Position numbers and translations under genes: made by a program
The notes under the pieces: model-generated
The model's input: only the letters and a program-made list of their open reading frames with translations
Told to the model about the DNA's origin: nothing
Databases searched by the model: none
Part shown: positions 1 through 5,871 of the stretch, piece after piece
Numbering within the stretch: the first letter of the stretch is position 1
Layout of the letters: the number at the start of each line of letters is the position of its first letter
Assembly (NCBI GenBank): GCA_051011595.1
Contig: JBPCTQ010000343.1
Span: 1 to 9,591 of the forward strand
DNA: 9,591 nucleotides
Direction of reading: 5' to 3'
Source: JAOUEE01 sp051011595
GTDB lineage: Bacteria; Actinomycetota; Acidimicrobiia; Acidimicrobiales; SHLQ01

Positions 1-134
1 CGGCCCTCGGGCTGGTGGAGGAATCGGCCATCGTCATACCGGCCGTGTTCTTGTACCGATTCGTCACCTTCTGGTTGCCGATCCTGCCGGGCTGGGCGGC
101 GATGACCTATCTGCGCCGAACCGACCAGCTTTGA
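1..134 (+). CDS. C-terminal end of a flippase-like (YbhN/UPF0104, lysylphosphatidylglycerol synthase TM-type) membrane protein, partial
   Basis: This is the last 43 codons of a gene that begins outside the window; the frame starts at base 3 and ends with TGA at 132-134. The visible peptide has an acidic segment (LVEESAIV), then a hydrophobic stretch with PAVFLYRFVTFWLPILPGW, then a short basic and polar tail (LRRTDQL). From family knowledge, an LxYRxxTFWLPxxxG-like end is typical of the last transmembrane helix in the YbhN/UPF0104 family, which resembles the flippase half of lysylphosphatidylglycerol synthases. These are integral membrane proteins thought to move lipids or lipid-linked sugars. 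Only one helix can be seen, so the family call rests on this C-terminal pattern and the substrate cannot be inferred. The next gene begins 64 bases downstream in the same frame, beyond a small hairpin. Confidence 0.6.
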   Translation, partial: ALGLVEESAIVIPAVFLYRFVTFWLPILPGWAAMTYLRRTDQL

Positions 135-139
135 TCATC

Positions 140-158
140 CGAGCCTGAGGGCGGCTCG
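140..158 (+). terminator. Small GC hairpin after the flippase-like gene, possible terminator
   Basis: CGAGCC (140-145) and GGCTCG (153-158) are perfect reverse complements around a 7-base loop, beginning 5 bases after the stop codon at 132-134. No T-run follows. The position fits a T-less actinobacterial terminator, but a 6-bp stem in DNA this GC-rich can arise by chance. Confidence 0.3.
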
Positions 159-197
159 ACGGCTGAATCTTGCGTCAGTTCTGCCGATCTACCAAGG

Positions 198-1220
198 GTG
201 GTTGGCACCAGGATCAACAGCGGGCACGACAATCCGGCCGGCGATCGCAGTCGGCGTCCCGTACCCCGTTTTCTCGACGCCGAGACCGTGGCCGAGCTGA
301 GCCGCGTCCGGCCCGGTCGAGCGCTGGGCCGCATCGCTGTCGAGTGGCTGCTCATCGCGACGGCGATCGTCGTCACCATCCGGGTGTCGTGGTGGCTGTA
401 TCCCCTGGCGGTGGTGGTCATTGGCAGCCGAATCCACAGCCTGTTGATCCTGATGCACGAAGGAGCCCATCGCCGCCTGATCGGCCATCAGGTCGCCAAC
501 GACACGATCAGCGAGTTGTTCCTGGCCTTCCCGGTATTCGTCACCCTGCGGGGATACCGGGTCACCCATTTCGCGCACCATCGCCACATCAACGAACCAG
601 CCGATCCCGATCTGGCCTTCAAGGCGAACCGGGCCGACGAATGGATGTTCCCCAAGACCACCGGCGGCCTGGTCAGACTCCTGCTACCCGAGCTGCTCGG
701 CGTGCGGGCTCACCGGCTGGTGATGGAGATGGTCGACGTGGCCGATGGAGACGAGTCGACGCGTCCACCCCGCTGGTTCGTGGCCGGGCGAGTGGTGTTC
801 TACGCGGTCGGAGCCGCGGTGTTGACGATGTTGGGCTGGTGGGTCGGGTTCGTGTTGTTCTGGATGGTCCCGGTTCTCACCTGGCTGGCGTTCACGCTGC
901 GACTGCGGAGTGTGCAGGAGCACTTCGGACTCGAGCTCGCCGGACCGCTCACCATGAGCCGCTCGACCACCCCGACGGTCTTCGACCGGATCTTCCTGGC
1001 ACCGGCCAACGTCAGCTATCACCTCGACCACCACCTCTACCCGTCGGTGCCGTACTACCGGGTACCCGAGCTGCATCGGCGGCTGATGGGTGTCCCCGGC
1101 TTCGCCGAACACGCCCATCTCACCGAGGGGTTTGTGGGCGTGCTCCGCGAGCTGACCGGGCGGGGCGACAGCTCGGTGGCCAACGCACCCCTGCTGGAGC
1201 AGGCCAGCCGCGCCCGGTAG
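198..1220 (+). CDS. Membrane fatty-acid desaturase family protein (three histidine boxes)
   Basis: A 340-residue membrane-bound, di-iron desaturase/hydroxylase-type protein (PF00487 family), expected to introduce a double bond or hydroxyl into an acyl chain or related lipid using O2 and an electron donor. The histidine boxes are visible: H87-x3-H91 (HEGAH), H124-x2-H127-H128 followed by H130 (HFAHHRH), and H275-x2-H278-H279 (HLDHHLYP), plus QEHFG with H242. Hydrophobic segments at about residues 46-66 and 66-86, 105-117 and 198-232 match the usual membrane hairpins, with the histidine boxes on the cytoplasmic side. Length is normal for the family. GTG at 198 is the first possible start after the upstream in-frame stop at 132-134; the Shine-Dalgarno is poor. 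GTG at 288 (residue 31) is an alternative that would keep all motifs. Carotenoid or sterol-type members share these boxes, so the exact substrate is unknown. No ferredoxin or reductase partner is next to it. Confidence 0.88.
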   Translation: MVGTRINSGHDNPAGDRSRRPVPRFLDAETVAELSRVRPGRALGRIAVEWLLIATAIVVTIRVSWWLYPLAVVVIGSRIHSLLILMHEGAHRRLIGHQVANDTISELFLAFPVFVTLRGYRVTHFAHHRHINEPADPDLAFKANRADEWMFPKTTGGLVRLLLPELLGVRAHRLVMEMVDVADGDESTRPPRWFVAGRVVFYAVGAAVLTMLGWWVGFVLFWMVPVLTWLAFTLRLRSVQEHFGLELAGPLTMSRSTTPTVFDRIFLAPANVSYHLDHHLYPSVPYYRVPELHRRLMGVPGFAEHAHLTEGFVGVLRELTGRGDSSVANAPLLEQASRAR

Positions 1221-1227
1221 CCACGGC

Positions 1228-1247
1228 CACCAGAAATCTCGCTGGTG
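1228..1247 (+). terminator. Weak hairpin after the desaturase gene, possible terminator
   Basis: CACCAG (1228-1233) and CTGGTG (1242-1247) pair perfectly around an 8-base loop, starting 7 bases after the desaturase stop codon. There is no T-run. The stem is short and the call is tentative. Confidence 0.25.
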
Positions 1248-1288
1248 ATGTCGAGATCGAGTGCGGCCGTTCGTCGTTGGGGTACGGC

Positions 1289-1307
1289 GATGGTGAAACG
1301 CACCATC
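1289..1307. promoter_or_regulatory. Perfect 7+5+7 inverted repeat upstream of the YCII gene (candidate operator or 5' UTR hairpin)
   Basis: GATGGTG (1289-1295), a 5-base spacer AAACG, and CACCATC (1301-1307) form a perfect inverted repeat. It ends 6 bases before the GGGAGGA Shine-Dalgarno (1314-1320) of the YCII-domain gene. This could be the binding site of a dimeric repressor or a hairpin in the leader RNA that modulates translation. No T-run follows and the next gene starts immediately, which makes a terminator less likely. Confidence 0.45.
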
Positions 1308-1326
1308 TCGACCGGGAGGAACCGAC

Positions 1327-1644
1327 ATGCCCAAGTACGTACTCGCCTATCACGGTGGCGGTGGGATGCCCGAGACCGAGGCCGAGCAGGCCGAGCTGAT
1401 GAAGACCTGGGGCGCCTGGTTCGGTGACCTCGGTGAGGCGCTGGTGGATGGGGGAAACCCGATCTCGTCGGCCGTCACCATTGCCAGCGATGGGTCCACC
1501 AGCGCCGGGGGTGGCGCCAACCCGCTCACCGGCTATTCGCTCATCAACGCCGGCGACATCGACGCGGCGGTGAAGCTGGCCAGTGGTTGCCCGGTGCTGG
1601 CCGGCGGCGGCCAGATCGAGGTGGCCGAAGCCATCGACATGTAG
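1327..1644 (+). CDS. YCII/DGPF-domain protein
   Basis: A 105-residue small soluble protein of the YCII-related (PF03795, 'DGPF') ferredoxin-like-fold family, in the version common in actinobacteria. Visible features are the opening MPKYVLAYHGGG, the helix ETEAEQAELMKTWGAWFGDLG at about residues 17-37, the turn LVDGGNP (about 39-45), the strand LTGYSLINAGD (about 67-77), and the ending CPVLAGGGQIEVAEAIDM (88-105). The length covers one whole domain. Start choice is clear: GGGAGGA sits 6 bases before ATG 1327. The biochemical role of this subgroup is not established; some family members are proposed to be small enzymes, and in actinobacteria they often neighbour ECF sigma factor genes, but none is seen here. 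It appears to be transcribed alone or from its own promoter, between the upstream inverted repeat and the downstream hairpin. Confidence 0.87.
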   Translation: MPKYVLAYHGGGGMPETEAEQAELMKTWGAWFGDLGEALVDGGNPISSAVTIASDGSTSAGGGANPLTGYSLINAGDIDAAVKLASGCPVLAGGGQIEVAEAIDM

Positions 1645-1655
1645 GGCCGGCTGTG

Positions 1656-1682
1656 GGCGCGGACCCCGGCCCGGTCTGCGCC
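1656..1682 (+). terminator. Strong 10-bp GC hairpin after the YCII gene, probable terminator
   Basis: Bases 1656-1665 (GGCGCGGACC) pair with 1673-1682 (GGTCTGCGCC) at all ten positions, one of them a G-U pair (1661 with 1677), around the 7-base loop CCGGCCC. The hairpin starts 11 bases after the stop codon at 1642-1644. No T-run follows, as is common for actinobacterial terminators. It separates the YCII gene from the P450 gene. Confidence 0.5.
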
Positions 1683-1773
1683 TCCCGCTGGTGCCACCAC
1701 ACCAGAAGGCTGGGTGACCAACGACCGCGGGACGGCGGAGGAACCACGGGGGTAGGTTCGCGGTGGAGTCTCG

Positions 1774-3063
1774 ATGAGCCGCTTTCTCGAACCTTCTGTG
1801 CTTCGGTTCCTGGCCGACCCCAAGGCCCGCGCCGACCCGTATCCGATGTACGCCCGGGTGCGCGAGGCCGATCCGATCCATCACTCGGTGATCGGGGTCA
1901 CCCTGGTCACCCGCTACGACGACGTGCTCGAGGTGCTGCGCCATCCGGCCATGTCCAGCAACGACAATTTGGTCGACATCAGCTTCGGAGCGGGACGCCA
2001 CGGCAGAGGACGGGTGTTGGAGTTCCCCGGTCGGGCGCTGTTCCACCTCGAGCGCCGTCGATTCCGCAACACCGAGACCGGGTTGTTGCCCACGATGGTC
2101 AACCGCTTCCTCATCCTCATGGACCCGCCCGATCACACCCGGATGCGACGCCTGGCCTCGCGGGCCTTCACCCCACGGGTCGCCGATGCGGCTCGACCCA
2201 TGATCGAGAAGACCGCGCTCGAGTTGCTCGACCAGCTCGAACCTCGCGGCGGTGCCGACCTGTTGCGTGACTACTTCTACCAATTGCCGACGCGGGTGAT
2301 CTGCGACCTGTTGGGCGTGCCGCCCGACGATGTGGGACCCATGCACGACTGGGTCCGCCAGATCGTGCGCGTCCTCGATGTCAGCGAACGGGGCGGCGGC
2401 TACATCACCGAGGTCGAGGCCGCGGCCGTCGAGTTGGACCGCTACTTCCGGTCGTTGATTGCCCGACGGCGCAACCAGCCGGCCGACGATCTGCTCAGCG
2501 CCCTTGTTGCCGCTCGCGACGAAGGTGACCAGCTCAGCGAAGAAGAGCTCGTGGCCTTCTCGGTGCTGTTGTTCGCGGCCGGACACGAGACCACCTCCAA
2601 CCTCATGGGCAACGGGTTGTGGCACCTGTTCGCCAACCCCACCCAGCTGCACCGGTTCCGCGCCGAGCCCGACCTGCGGGCCAACGCGGTCGACGAGCTG
2701 GTGCGGTTCGACAGCCCGATCCAGCTCACCCAGCGGGTGCCCACCGAACCCGTCGAGATCGGCGGGGTTCCCCTGCCCGCGCGGCGCTCGGTGGTCACCG
2801 TGCTCGGCTCGGCCAATCGCGATCCGACCCGCTTCGACCAGCCCGACGTACTCGACCTGGGTCGACCGGACTGCCAACCCATGTCGTTCGGGTTCGGCAT
2901 CCACCATTGCCTCGGGGCCGCCCTGGCCCGCGTCGAGGCCGAAGTCGGCCTGGGTCTGCTGCTCGACCGTTTCGGGGACCTGCGGTTGGTCGACACCGAA
3001 CCTCGGTGGCGCAAGACGGTCATCTTCCGCGGTCTCGAGTCACTACCGGCCCGCTGGAGCTGA
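1774..3063 (+). CDS. Cytochrome P450
   Basis: A 429-residue soluble bacterial P450 monooxygenase, which would hydroxylate or otherwise oxidise an organic substrate using O2 and electrons from a ferredoxin and reductase (neither is encoded nearby). All signature elements are visible: the C-helix DHTRMRR (H121, R125); the I-helix oxygen-activation motif AGHETT at 269-274; ELVR at 308-311, the K-helix ExxR; and the heme loop FGFGIHHCLGAALAR at 372-386 with cysteine 379 as the heme thiolate. No N-terminal membrane anchor is present and length is normal for bacterial class I P450s. ATG 1774 is preceded by GGTGGAG (1762-1768) at 5 bases. The stretch between HPAM (57-60) and DPPDH (117-121) seems longer than usual and is rich in arginine. 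The homocysteine-methyltransferase-type gene follows after 57 bases and probably shares its transcript. The substrate cannot be predicted; the CYP family number was not assigned. Confidence 0.95.
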   Translation: MSRFLEPSVLRFLADPKARADPYPMYARVREADPIHHSVIGVTLVTRYDDVLEVLRHPAMSSNDNLVDISFGAGRHGRGRVLEFPGRALFHLERRRFRNTETGLLPTMVNRFLILMDPPDHTRMRRLASRAFTPRVADAARPMIEKTALELLDQLEPRGGADLLRDYFYQLPTRVICDLLGVPPDDVGPMHDWVRQIVRVLDVSERGGGYITEVEAAAVELDRYFRSLIARRRNQPADDLLSALVAARDEGDQLSEEELVAFSVLLFAAGHETTSNLMGNGLWHLFANPTQLHRFRAEPDLRANAVDELVRFDSPIQLTQRVPTEPVEIGGVPLPARRSVVTVLGSANRDPTRFDQPDVLDLGRPDCQPMSFGFGIHHCLGAALARVEAEVGLGLLLDRFGDLRLVDTEPRWRKTVIFRGLESLPARWS

Positions 3064-3120
3064 ACCGCCCACGTCAACCTCACCCACGATCCATACGGGA
3101 AACCACCCCTGGAGACACCG

Positions 3121-4059
3121 ATGAGCACCCACCGTCACGATCTTCCGCAGGCCAATGGCGAGGTTCTCCTCACCGACGGCGGGTTGGAGACCACTCTCAT
3201 ATTCGACGCCGGCTACGACTTACCCGAGTTCGCCTCCTTCCCGTTGCTCGAGACCGACACCGGCCGCACCAGCCTGGTGGACTACTACCGGACCTATGCC
3301 GACGCCGCCCGCCGACACGGGGTGGGCATCGTGCTGGAGACCCCCACCTGGAGAGCGTCGGCCGACTGGGGGTCCGTCCTGGGCTACGACGCCGACAGCT
3401 TGGCCACCATCAACGCGGCCGCCGTCGACCTGTTGCGCCAGATTCGGGCCGAGTACGAACCGGTCGGGACCAAGGTGGTCATCTCGGGCAACCTCGGTCC
3501 CCGGGGCGATGGCTACGAACCGGGCGATCAGATGACCGCCGACGAGGCCGCCGACTACCACGGCGCGCAGGTTGCCACGTTGGCCGACAGCGGCGCTGAT
3601 CAGATCACCGTGCTCACCATGACCTACGCCGAAGAGGCGGTCGGCGTCGCCCGGGCCGCCGTGGCCGCCGCCATGCCGTCGGTCATCTCGTTCACGGTCG
3701 AGACCGACGGCCACCTGCCCACCGGGCAACCGTTGGGTGACGCCATCGAGCAGGTGGAGGCGGCCACCGGTGGAGCACCGATCGCCTACGGCATCAACTG
3801 CGCCCACCCCGACCATTTCCGCACCATGCTCGCCACGGGCGGTGGGTGGGTCGAACGTATCGGGCTGGTGCGAGCCAACGCCTCGCGGATGAGCCACGAC
3901 GAGCTCGACAACGCCGAGGAGCTCGATGTCGGTGACCGAGCCGAGCTGGGTGCGCTCTACGCCGAACTGCGCCAGCTCCTGCCCAACCTGGCCGTGATGG
4001 GCGGGTGTTGTGGCACCGATCACGGCCACATCCACGAGATCGGTCGTCACGCCCTCTGA
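3121..4059 (+). CDS. Homocysteine S-methyltransferase family protein (zinc-dependent)
   Basis: A 312-residue protein of the Hcy-binding (PF02574) TIM-barrel family, which moves a methyl group from a donor such as S-methylmethionine, SAM or betaine to homocysteine. Visible: the N-terminal strand LLTDGGLETTL (DGG at 19-21), the barrel segment ISGNLGPRGDGYEP (121-134), YGINCAHP with C227, and the GGCCGTD motif with C296 and C297. Those three cysteines match the family's zinc ligands that activate the homocysteine thiol. The length fits stand-alone MmuM/YitJ-N-type enzymes, and there is no cobalamin or reductase domain. GGAG at 3111-3114 lies 6 bases before ATG 3121. It follows the P450 by 57 bases without an obvious hairpin, so co-transcription is likely, although the functional link is unclear. 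The methyl donor is not deducible. A hairpin at 4067-4084 probably ends the unit. Confidence 0.9.
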   Translation: MSTHRHDLPQANGEVLLTDGGLETTLIFDAGYDLPEFASFPLLETDTGRTSLVDYYRTYADAARRHGVGIVLETPTWRASADWGSVLGYDADSLATINAAAVDLLRQIRAEYEPVGTKVVISGNLGPRGDGYEPGDQMTADEAADYHGAQVATLADSGADQITVLTMTYAEEAVGVARAAVAAAMPSVISFTVETDGHLPTGQPLGDAIEQVEAATGGAPIAYGINCAHPDHFRTMLATGGGWVERIGLVRANASRMSHDELDNAEELDVGDRAELGALYAELRQLLPNLAVMGGCCGTDHGHIHEIGRHAL

Positions 4060-4066
4060 TGCGGTC

Positions 4067-4084
4067 TCGGCCCGGTGGGGCCGA
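4067..4084 (+). terminator. 7-bp GC hairpin after the homocysteine methyltransferase-like gene, probable terminator
   Basis: TCGGCCC (4067-4073) and GGGCCGA (4078-4084) are perfect reverse complements with a 4-base loop GGTG, starting 7 bases after the stop codon at 4057-4059. The following bases are ATATCACTT, AT-richer than the surroundings but not a T-run. The position between two transcription units fits a terminator. Confidence 0.45.
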
Positions 4085-4091
4085 ATATCAC

Positions 4092-4128
4092 TTGGTCCGG
4101 CCAACGGTGATTGCCCATAGTGGCGGCG
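4092..4128 (+). promoter_or_regulatory. Candidate promoter giving a leaderless start for the APH-family gene
   Basis: A -10-like hexamer CATAGT (4116-4121) lies exactly 7 bases before ATG 4129, and a weak -35-like TTGGTC (4092-4097) lies 18 bases further upstream. With this geometry transcription would begin at or next to the A of the ATG, giving a leaderless mRNA, which is frequent in actinobacteria. No good Shine-Dalgarno precedes ATG 4129, which supports the idea. Confidence 0.4.
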
Positions 4129-5031
4129 ATGGGGAAGACGAGGATGCATGTCGACGAGGTCGACACCAGCGTTGCGATGGTGCGGGAGCTGTTGACCGAT
4201 CAGTTCCCTCGGTGGGCCGACCTGCCGATCGAGCTCGTCGACTCGTACGGCACCGACCACGACATCTACCGACTGGGTGAGCATCTGTCGGCTCGGTTGC
4301 CCCGCATCGAACGAGCGACCGTCCAAGCCGGCAAGGAGGCCGAGTGGTTGCCGAAGTTGGCGCCCCATGTTCCTTTGGCCCTGCCGGTTCAGCTGGCCAT
4401 CGGTGCACCCGGCGCGGGGTACCCGTTCGCCTGGTCGGTCTATGAGTGGCTACCCGGCGCCAACGCCAATGGCACGATCGACGACCTCGGTCAGGCGGCC
4501 ATCGATCTGGCCGCCTTCGTTGTCGCCTTGCGGGCGGTCGACACCGCGGGCGCCCACGAGCGGGCCCGCGCCGCCCGTGGTGCCCCACTGATCGAATGTG
4601 ACCGATACGTTCGGGCGTCGATCGATCAGCTCGGTTCGCGCATCGATGGCGGCCTGGTCACGAGGTTGTGGGACGAGTCCCTCGAGGCGGCGGTGTGGGA
4701 CCAAGACGAGGTGTGGGTGCACGGCGACTTGTTGCCAGGGAACCTGCTGGTGGTCGACGGTCGTCTGTCGGGGGTGATCGATTTCGGTGGGCTGAACGTG
4801 GGCGATCCGGCCTGCGATCTCCAACCGGCCTGGAACGTGTTCGTCGGCGAGAGTCGGGCCCGCTATCGGTCCGAGCTCGAAGTCGACGACGCGTCGTGGT
4901 TACGCGGACGGGGCTGGGCGCTCTACCAGGCCATCTCAGCGTTGCCGTATTACTGGGACACCAACCCCGGCATGATCCGCCAGGCCACCCACGCCCTCCA
5001 GCAGGTCACCGCGCCCGATTCGGCGGTCTAG
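4129..5031 (+). CDS. Aminoglycoside phosphotransferase (APH/choline kinase-like) family protein
   Basis: A 300-residue kinase-like-fold protein (PF01636). From ATG 4129 the visible motifs are GTDHDIYRLG (about 41-50, the nucleotide-loop region), LPRI and QAGKEAEWLP (K69, probable ATP-binding lysine), WSVYEWLPG (the hinge region), the catalytic loop HGDLLPGNLL (H198, D200, N205) and the metal motif DFGG (D218). Members phosphorylate small molecules or antibiotics; this subgroup, with its MHxDEVD opening and the LLPGNLLV loop, is widespread in actinobacteria without a proven substrate, so antibiotic resistance should not be assumed. Start: ATG 4129 fits the leaderless promoter, while ATG 4144 has GGGGAA at 7 bases and also keeps all motifs; TTG 4111 is unlikely. 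The gene overlaps the convergent ankyrin gene by 4 bases at its end. Confidence 0.88.
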   Translation: MGKTRMHVDEVDTSVAMVRELLTDQFPRWADLPIELVDSYGTDHDIYRLGEHLSARLPRIERATVQAGKEAEWLPKLAPHVPLALPVQLAIGAPGAGYPFAWSVYEWLPGANANGTIDDLGQAAIDLAAFVVALRAVDTAGAHERARAARGAPLIECDRYVRASIDQLGSRIDGGLVTRLWDESLEAAVWDQDEVWVHGDLLPGNLLVVDGRLSGVIDFGGLNVGDPACDLQPAWNVFVGESRARYRSELEVDDASWLRGRGWALYQAISALPYYWDTNPGMIRQATHALQQVTAPDSAV

Positions 5032-5705
5032 CTGCGGGCCCGCTCGGGATCGGCACCCAGCTCGATGAGCACCCCGGCCATCTCTTCGTCGCCGTCTTGC
5101 CGGACCCACCCCAGTGAGGTGTTGTCGAATGCGTCGTCGACGATGTCGATCGGGGTTCCGGCCGCAACCAACCACCGGACGAGTGCCTCGTGGCCGCCGC
5201 TCGCCGCCCAGTGCAGTCCGCTCGCGCCGATACCGCCGTACTCATCGCCCGGCGGATAGATCGTGACGTCGATGCCGCGGGGTACCAGGTACTCGACAAC
5301 CGGTTGCTGCCCGGTCTTGCACGCCGAGAGGAAGGCTGCCCATCGTTCGCCGTGGTCTTCGTCGTGGGCTTGGACGTCGGCCAGTCGACCCAGGGCGGCG
5401 GCATCGGCATAGCTCACGTGGGCTCCGGCATCGGCGAGCAGAGAGGCGGTGGCCACGTGCCCCGCGAAGAGGGCATCGCTCAGCGCCGGCCCGCCCATGC
5501 CGTGATCCGGGACGGCGTCGACGTCGGCGTTGCTCGCCAGGAGGATCCGAACGATCTCGTCCTGAGCGAACGCCGCGGCCCAACACAGCATCAGATCCCC
5601 GTCGTCGCCCACTGGGGTGTTCGGGTCGAATCCGTCATCGAGCAGGGTGCGAACGTGGTCGACATCACCCTGTTCGATGGCATCCAGGATCGTCGCTGAC
5701 GCCAT
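5028..5705 (-). CDS. Ankyrin-repeat protein
   Basis: A 225-residue protein made almost entirely of ankyrin repeats, a helix-turn-helix scaffold for protein binding with no catalytic residues of its own. Approximate repeats: 5-29 (LDAIEQGDVDHVRTLLDDGFDPN), 38-64 (ending LLASNADVDA), 74-97 (ending LLADAGAHV), 123-147 (CKTGQQPVVEYLVPRGIDV), 163-188 (LHWAASGGHEALVRWLVAAG) and 195-221 (ending LIELGADP). No signal peptide or membrane helix is visible, so it is likely cytoplasmic. ATG 5705 begins the first repeat almost at once; the Shine-Dalgarno is weak. It is read alone on the minus strand, divergent from the DUF1214 gene and convergent with the APH-family gene, sharing the CTAG stop site at 5028-5031. 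The partner protein is unknown. Similar ankyrin proteins are scattered in actinobacterial genomes. Confidence 0.85.
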   Translation of the reverse strand: MASATILDAIEQGDVDHVRTLLDDGFDPNTPVGDDGDLMLCWAAAFAQDEIVRILLASNADVDAVPDHGMGGPALSDALFAGHVATASLLADAGAHVSYADAAALGRLADVQAHDEDHGERWAAFLSACKTGQQPVVEYLVPRGIDVTIYPPGDEYGGIGASGLHWAASGGHEALVRWLVAAGTPIDIVDDAFDNTSLGWVRQDGDEEMAGVLIELGADPERARS

Positions 5706-5871
5706 GGGTCAACCATCGACGCCGCGGCGATCACCTTGAGCGGGTCGCCTCGGCCGGTTGGTCGACGACGGCCCGCTCCATCGGATCCGAGGACGACGAC
5801 ACGCGTTGGTGGAGGTGATGGGGCGCCACCCCGGGTGGTAGACGATGGTCTACTGACACGGGGAGATCGAC
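5706..5871. promoter_or_regulatory. Divergent intergenic region between the ankyrin and DUF1214 genes
   Basis: These 166 bases separate two genes read away from each other and must hold both of their start signals. The half next to the DUF1214 gene contains an imperfect 13-base palindrome (5826-5838, CCACCCCGGGTGG) directly adjoining a perfect inverted repeat (5838-5853), then the Shine-Dalgarno GGGGAG (5860-5865). A TCTACT (5849-5854) inside the right arm could serve as a -10 element but lacks a good -35. I saw no convincing small gene. Confidence 0.5.
5838..5853. promoter_or_regulatory. Perfect 6+4+6 inverted repeat GTAGAC-GATG-GTCTAC, candidate operator
   Basis: GTAGAC (5838-5843), spacer GATG, and GTCTAC (5848-5853) form a perfect inverted repeat ending 18 bases before ATG 5872. 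Its AGAC-N4-GTCT core and total length are typical of sites bound by dimeric helix-turn-helix repressors such as TetR-family proteins. No such regulator is encoded in the window. It would control the DUF1214/alkyl-sulfatase operon by blocking promoter or early elongation. I did not notice a second copy in the window. Confidence 0.5.

Noticed and set aside
170..1399. 409-residue open frame on the plus strand overlapping the desaturase
   Set aside because: Arginine/proline/serine-rich translation with no motif, while the other frame encodes all the desaturase histidine boxes.
1120..2907. 595-residue open frame on the minus strand
   Set aside because: It lies opposite the YCII and P450 genes, whose conserved motifs are clear. 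Its translation is rich in H, G, V and R without any domain; long antisense frames are expected in such GC-rich DNA.
4111..4128. TTG 4111 as the start of the APH-family gene
   Set aside because: No Shine-Dalgarno, a rare start codon, and it would lie upstream of or inside the likely -10 element. ATG 4129 or 4144 fits better.
3220..4368. 382-residue open frame on the minus strand
   Set aside because: It is antisense to the homocysteine methyltransferase-like gene and runs across the hairpin and promoter region into the APH-family gene; composition is that of a shadow frame.
4129..5031. Antibiotic resistance gene
   Set aside because: The kinase fold and catalytic motifs are clear, but this subgroup is broad and uncharacterised and there is no mobile or resistance context, so resistance is not claimed.
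5190..5699. 169-residue open frame on the plus strand
   Set aside because: It is opposite the ankyrin gene, whose repeats are evident on the minus strand; no domain seen.
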